This document shows positions 31,581 to 35,303 of a DNA stretch of 35,303 nucleotides, one piece after another. The stretch spans positions 1 through 35,303 of the forward strand of contig WGNO01000070.1 in the NCBI GenBank assembly GCA_016124525.1, in the 5' to 3' direction. Source of the DNA: Nostoc sp. RI_552. GTDB lineage: Bacteria; Cyanobacteriota; Cyanobacteriia; Cyanobacteriales; Nostocaceae. The notes beneath the pieces are model-generated. The model was given only the letters and a program-made list of their open reading frames with translations. It was not told the DNA's origin and searched no databases. The stretch's first letter is position 1; every line of letters starts with the position of its first letter. The position numbers were made by a program, and so were the translations under genes.

Positions 31581-32387
31581 TTATGATTGGGGTTGGGGTT
31601 GACGGAAAGCGTAGATATCTTGAATGGCTCGCACCCAACCATCAGATACAGATTCTAGGATGCGATGGCCTTTTTCCTTGGTTGCGGTGGTTGCGTCGCC
31701 AATTACTCCACTTTTGCTAACATCTCGTGTTACCCAAGATACAGGTAACTTACCTTCTAAACTTAGTAAAGTGCTTTGTATCTGTTCTGGTGGATACTCA
31801 GCCACAGCTTTATCCATTTTGACCAGTTCTGGCAACATCGCCAGCATAATGCTAGTTTCTGCATCTCCGGCGTGCATTCCTTGGGTTGCTTCCTTAGGTG
31901 TTAATAATTCTTTTGTGATATGAGGAACACGCCAAGTAAACAAGGGAAATACTAAAAAATCATCATACTTAACGTGCAAATCTCTTGCAGCCATTTGCAT
32001 AACTTGGGGTTGTCCCCCGTGGGAGTTCATTAGCACTAGTTTTCTAAACCCAGCACGGTAAATACTTTCACCCACTTCCATCATGATTGCTGTCAGAGTT
32101 TCGGTGCTCAAGGTAATCGTTCCGGGAAAGTGCCAATGTTCATTAGACTTACCATAGTACAGGGGAGGTAAAGCATAGGCGGGAATACGCGCATCTAATT
32201 TTTTTAAGGCTTCTCCCAGAACTCCTACACTAATAGCAGCGTCAACAATCAGAGGTAAATGAGGGCCATGCTGTTCGATGGCTCCGACTGTTTGAATAAT
32301 CACCACATTTTCTTTATCCGGCATAGCCTGGACATCAGTCCAAGTCAAGTAGGGAAAAAACCGTTCTGGGGGAATAAAGCTATGCAT
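31581..32387 (-). CDS. Creatininase-family metal amidohydrolase
   Basis: A 268-residue hydrolase of the creatininase superfamily, whose members include creatininase, riboflavin-pathway ArfB and the mycofactocin peptidase MftE. Metal-ligand motifs are visible: Glu38 and His40 in GAIEQHGPHLP, Asp49 in LIVDAA, His123 in MNSHGGQ and Glu177 in HAGDAETS. YYGKSNEHWHFPGTITL is the usual substrate-loop signature. No creatinine pathway or mycofactocin genes are nearby, so the substrate is unknown; cyanobacterial copies are commonly annotated only by family. The ATG at 32387 is consistent with the family start. Confidence 0.87.
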   Translation of the reverse strand: MHSFIPPERFFPYLTWTDVQAMPDKENVVIIQTVGAIEQHGPHLPLIVDAAISVGVLGEALKKLDARIPAYALPPLYYGKSNEHWHFPGTITLSTETLTAIMMEVGESIYRAGFRKLVLMNSHGGQPQVMQMAARDLHVKYDDFLVFPLFTWRVPHITKELLTPKEATQGMHAGDAETSIMLAMLPELVKMDKAVAEYPPEQIQSTLLSLEGKLPVSWVTRDVSKSGVIGDATTATKEKGHRILESVSDGWVRAIQDIYAFRQPQPQS

Positions 32388-32762
32388 ATTACTACTATCT
32401 CCTCATTGTCATTGTAACGGCTGATGAAACCTTGCGTGAAAGTACCTCTGGTTGAGTAAATCAATTTCTCACTTCTGAGGAAGAACGGTCATTTGTGCCA
32501 AATAATCTTAATTTTTATCCAGATGAAGGCGAATTCCTATGTTATATTGCTTATAACGTAAATTAAGTTTTACACAAATAGGCTTTGGGTGTAATACAAG
32601 AATTCTCCAAAATCTTAATTGCCAGAGAATGTATATTCAAAACTAAAAATAGAGTTGATGACGAATAAATTAGCCGCAGGCTAACCCCCCATAAATGGAA
32701 TTTAGGGGCTACCTCTTTGGACTTAATTTTGTGTGCTGTCCACCAACCTTACCACGAATAGA
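32388..32762. other. Intergenic region upstream of the creatininase gene
   Basis: 375 bases with no gene seen. At 32671-32683, TAGCC, GCA, GGCTA forms a small perfect hairpin, followed by CCCCCC and, 14 bases on, GGGG; together these may end the minus-strand gene at 32763. The promoter for the creatininase gene should be in the left part. Confidence 0.45.
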
Positions 32763-34817
32763 TTATTCATAAATTTCAAAAATAGCCTTTCCCATTCCTT
32801 TCACCTTATCAACCAATTCTGGTGGCTGTACTACCTTCAAATTTCCGCCAAAACCCACTATCCAGCGTATAAATTCCACATCATTCAAAGACCATTTAGG
32901 TAACAGCACTCGAAGGCAATTAGGAAAATATTCATCCTTGGTTTTATTTAGACAAAAAATTGATTTTTGTAAACTTAATTTTCCTTTTTGCAAGGGTGGA
33001 GACATCTTAATTTGCTTGGGGTAAAATTTCTTAGTCCCTTCACTAATAAATCTGTATATATTATTGTTAAACCACAGCTCCACGGCCACACACACTGGAG
33101 AATCTTCTTGTAAACCATCACTCAAAAACTGATGTTGGTCACTGGTACTATTTCCCAAAAAAAGTCCCGCACTCGCCGTCGCCAATTTTTGTAATTTCTC
33201 TAAAGAATTTTTTTGTTCTGCTATGGTCCGGGATTTTTCTTGATGCTGACCCAAAAATAATCTATCTAAACGTTCAAATCGAAATAAACCAGCATATTTT
33301 CCGCTTTCGCACTCATAACCCAAATACCATGAAGTGTTACTAAATATGATTTCCAAGGGAAATGCTAAAAAAAAGCCTCCTTCATCCAAATTAAACTTAC
33401 CACTACCTGCAAAACGAGCCAATTCTAGTAGTTGTCTGTTGCCTATAGCTTGTTCTAACTGGGGTAAATTTTTAGCCAGCGCATCTGAGGGTAAATAGTC
33501 TGAATTTATCACACCGCTCTTAGTGATTCCTTCTGCTGGATACACTTGATTTACAGCTAATTTAGTTTGCTCAATGCGAGTAGTAAAGGTTTTACATATT
33601 TCCCAAGCTATGGGATCATTTGAAATTTGAGCTTGGGACTGAAAAAGTTTAAACAGTCTCATAAATTCATATTGTGACAAAATCCCCGTCCCAGCAAAGT
33701 AACTCTCTCTTATAGAAAAATTAGGTAAAATACCATAGGGCTTCAGCACATTGTCAATATCCTGACGAACAGAATCTAAATCTTTATCATTAATAATGTC
33801 ATCTTTCTTGAGAGCAGACACGAAACTTGTCAAACTAGCTTGACCCCAATTGTGCAAAAATGGGTGATGGAGAATGAAGCGAATAATTTGCATCAATCTT
33901 TGGAAAGTTGGAAAATCAGAGTAAGGGTGAGTTGCTACACTTCCAGAGGTAACTGGGGCTGGTAGAGAGATAGGCAAAGAGGGAAAATCAGGAACATTAT
34001 TAATGTGAATGAAAAAATTTTCTTGTAGCCAGTGTAAATCTGATGCGATGGCCTCGGGTTGGGCGTAGATATTGCCGTATAACTTGCCTATACAGGCAGT
34101 GATTTCTGCCAAAGCACTGGTAAAATATGGAACCCTACCCAAAATATTCTCTAGCACAATAGGATAAGTTGATTGTAAATTACCAATACCCGGATAACGG
34201 ACAATCAACGCAATCAAATAGATTAAACGTTCAAAATCCTGAAGACTGCTGTAGGAATGTAAAGTTATGTTACCATTGTGGCTAGGACCTTTGACAATCC
34301 TCCGGGGAAGCAGTGCAATTTGACGACGGATTTGGAAAAAATCGAACTTTGGTGAAGACAAATCAATAGTTGTCACAGTGGTAAAACCTTCAGCAGTTAC
34401 TGGCGGAAAGTTTTGTAAAGATTTGTACATATTCTCAATAACTACTTCTGGAACTTGACGCGAGCGTTTTTGGTTCCACAACTTGCAAATTTGCAGAGGG
34501 GTTTGCAAATACCACCCCATCCATAAAGGAGAATCAGCCAGAGAATTAAGCCTACCGAGCAACTCCATCCGCCAAGCACGTTTGGCATTAGTGGCATCAT
34601 AGATTACAGAGTGACCTGATGCAGTGGCCTGGACAATTTCAGACATTAGCTGTGCTTCAATTTCCCCCCAAACACCTTGAATAGAAGCATCGCCGTAAAG
34701 TTTTTCCCGAATTGCATCAGTAGAAACAATACGATAATTCGCCAGTTGAGCTAATTTATGGGCGAAGGTACTTTTCCCGCTACCGGGGACACCTATAAGG
34801 AAGTGACAAATCATCAA
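32763..34817 (-). CDS. P-loop kinase-like domain fused to a WYL domain, 684 aa
   Basis: The N-terminal domain (1-150) is a polynucleotide-kinase-like P-loop phosphotransferase: Walker A GVPGSGKST (9-17), a substrate motif STDAIR (32-37), YDATN (73-77) and an Arg-rich lid NQKRSRQVPEVVIENM (115-130). The middle (about 180-470) is a long helical region I cannot assign. Residues about 475-525 are a WYL domain with the literal motif SWYLGYECESGKYAG and the basic LFRFERLDRLFLG, and the end (640-684; WIVGFGGNLKVVQPPEL) matches the WCX extension that follows WYL. WYL domains bind nucleic acid or nucleotide ligands and are often regulators of defence systems; an N-terminal HTH is absent here. This suggests a ligand-controlled nucleic acid kinase or sensor. 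Function is inferred from architecture. Confidence 0.75.
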   Translation of the reverse strand: MMICHFLIGVPGSGKSTFAHKLAQLANYRIVSTDAIREKLYGDASIQGVWGEIEAQLMSEIVQATASGHSVIYDATNAKRAWRMELLGRLNSLADSPLWMGWYLQTPLQICKLWNQKRSRQVPEVVIENMYKSLQNFPPVTAEGFTTVTTIDLSSPKFDFFQIRRQIALLPRRIVKGPSHNGNITLHSYSSLQDFERLIYLIALIVRYPGIGNLQSTYPIVLENILGRVPYFTSALAEITACIGKLYGNIYAQPEAIASDLHWLQENFFIHINNVPDFPSLPISLPAPVTSGSVATHPYSDFPTFQRLMQIIRFILHHPFLHNWGQASLTSFVSALKKDDIINDKDLDSVRQDIDNVLKPYGILPNFSIRESYFAGTGILSQYEFMRLFKLFQSQAQISNDPIAWEICKTFTTRIEQTKLAVNQVYPAEGITKSGVINSDYLPSDALAKNLPQLEQAIGNRQLLELARFAGSGKFNLDEGGFFLAFPLEIIFSNTSWYLGYECESGKYAGLFRFERLDRLFLGQHQEKSRTIAEQKNSLEKLQKLATASAGLFLGNSTSDQHQFLSDGLQEDSPVCVAVELWFNNNIYRFISEGTKKFYPKQIKMSPPLQKGKLSLQKSIFCLNKTKDEYFPNCLRVLLPKWSLNDVEFIRWIVGFGGNLKVVQPPELVDKVKGMGKAIFEIYE

Positions 34818-34990
34818 AGATAAAAGCCAAAAGTTGTTCTCTTTTAACTTTTAGCGCTTATTGATTTTCTGTCCAAGGTTTTCTCACAAATCACCTCACT
34901 TCAGCAATCAAAGCAGATAAATAAATAGCCGTCTTACGCAAGCACCAGTTGTAGATGTTTCCTGACCAAAAGTTCTGTTCAGCTTGGTTG

Positions 34991-35019
34991 CAGGGTTCCG
35001 ACAATAGGTCGGTATCCTG
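34991..35019. repeat. Strong 12-bp stem-loop upstream of psbA
   Basis: CAGGGTTCCGAC (34991-35002), loop AATAG, GTCGGTATCCTG (35008-35019). It pairs with one mismatch and one G-T pair, more stable than the other hairpins here. No T-run follows on the plus strand. It may be an operator, a small-RNA element or a transcript end. Confidence 0.5.
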
Positions 35020-35095
35020 ACGTTAAATGAACTGTGGGAGTATGCTACATAAGTAAAACTAACAGTATGTATAATTTTTACTGATATTAATTTAC

Positions 35096-35125
35096 TTGCT
35101 TAAGTTTTGTAAAGCAGTGTAAAGT
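35096..35125 (+). promoter_or_regulatory. Candidate psbA promoter
   Basis: TTGCTT (35096-35101) and TAAAGT (35120-35125), spaced 18 bases, would start transcription about 55 bases before the ATG. An alternative -10, TATAAT at 35070-35075, has no good -35. Weak evidence from sequence alone. Confidence 0.35.
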
Positions 35126-35132
35126 GAACTCA

Positions 35133-35154
35133 CAGACAAAAAAATATTTGTCTG
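35133..35154 (+). promoter_or_regulatory. psbA 5'-leader hairpin
   Basis: CAGACAAA (35133-35140), 6-base loop, TTTGTCTG (35147-35154): a perfect 8-bp stem ending 33 bases before the ATG. If transcription starts at the candidate promoter, it lies in the leader and could affect light-regulated stability or translation of the mRNA. Confidence 0.5.
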
Positions 35155-35187
35155 ACACATACAAAAACAAAAGCAATCATAAACAAA

Positions 35188-35303
35188 TGACCACAACCTT
35201 ACAACAGCGCCAAAGCGCCAACGTATGGGATCGCTTCTGCGAGTGGATCACCAGCACCGGCAACCGCATCTACATCGGTTGGTTCGGCGTACTAATGATC
35301 CCC
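35188..35303 (+). CDS. psbA: Photosystem II D1 protein, 5' end only (cut by window edge)
   Basis: The first 38 codons read [39 protein letters not shown], the invariant N-terminus of cyanobacterial D1, the reaction-centre subunit of photosystem II that carries most cofactors and QB. The first membrane helix begins at about residue 30. The rest lies beyond the window, so the isoform (low- or high-light D1) cannot be told: residue 130 is not visible. The ATG at 35188 has no Shine-Dalgarno but is the conserved start. Confidence 0.97.

Larger units (their letters stand above)
34818..35187. other. psbA upstream region
   Basis: 370 bases between the kinase/WYL gene and psbA. They contain a strong hairpin (34991-35019), a possible promoter TTGCTT (35096-35101), 18 bases, TAAAGT (35120-35125), and a 5'-leader hairpin (35133-35154). 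No Shine-Dalgarno is seen before the psbA ATG, which is common in cyanobacterial psbA leaders. Confidence 0.55.

Noticed and set aside
1..35303. tRNA, rRNA or classic riboswitch
   Set aside because: I found no T-loop, rRNA block or known aptamer core by eye; short or divergent RNAs could still be missed.

Overview
The window is chromosomal DNA of a cyanobacterium, most likely a filamentous heterocyst-forming member of the Nostocales (Nostoc/Anabaena/Calothrix type). The evidence is the 5' end of psbA (photosystem II D1) at the right edge, a plastoquinone-type UbiA prenyltransferase, the chlorophyll cyclase AcsF, repeated GCGATCGC (HIP1) octamers, many degenerate IS200/IS605 and IS607 relics of the kind common in these genomes, and dispersed palindromic repeats. 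I see no rRNA, tRNA or CRISPR array.

Layout. (1) 1-4150 is accessory: a collapsed IS607-type element in which a broken serine recombinase runs into a tnpB fragment, a small hypothetical gene, a mosaic tnpB pseudogene (1447-2153), an outer-membrane beta-barrel gene, and a third tnpB relic (3459-3993) that still has a right-end hairpin. (2) 4231-13458 is mostly housekeeping: ubiA divergent from a Ppx/GppA phosphatase with an HD domain, a DMT exporter, a HEAT-repeat membrane protein, a secreted DUF2141 protein, an LD-carboxypeptidase, a short Hsp70-like ATPase and the UV endonuclease UvsE. Several convergent pairs overlap by a few bases. (3) 13530-17452 is a small surface-glycan locus: a family-2 glycosyltransferase and a glycosyltransferase-like/UDP-galactopyranose mutase fusion, in AT-rich flanks with repeats and a Pro-rich mini-ORF. 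(4) 17488-23244 holds ychF, a secreted protein of unknown function, dapF, an hfq gene interrupted by an in-frame TGA, and a CPA2 antiporter with RCK domains. (5) 23418-27594 is a low-oxygen tetrapyrrole and peroxide region: acsF divergent from hemN, then a manganese catalase. (6) 27846-34817 has purH, an SDR, a 44-aa mini-ORF, a 2TM-domain protein, a creatininase-family amidohydrolase and a 684-aa protein joining a P-loop kinase-like domain to a WYL domain. psbA begins at 35188.

Points most worth a second look: the hfq gene whose expected conserved Trp codon is TGA (20731-20946); the P-loop kinase/WYL fusion (32763-34817); the glycosyltransferase/Glf fusion next to a GT2 gene; three copies of one palindromic repeat in three unrelated intergenic regions; the tnpA/tnpB collapse and the tnpB relics that keep RNA-like right ends; and several perfect inverted repeats that are candidate operators.
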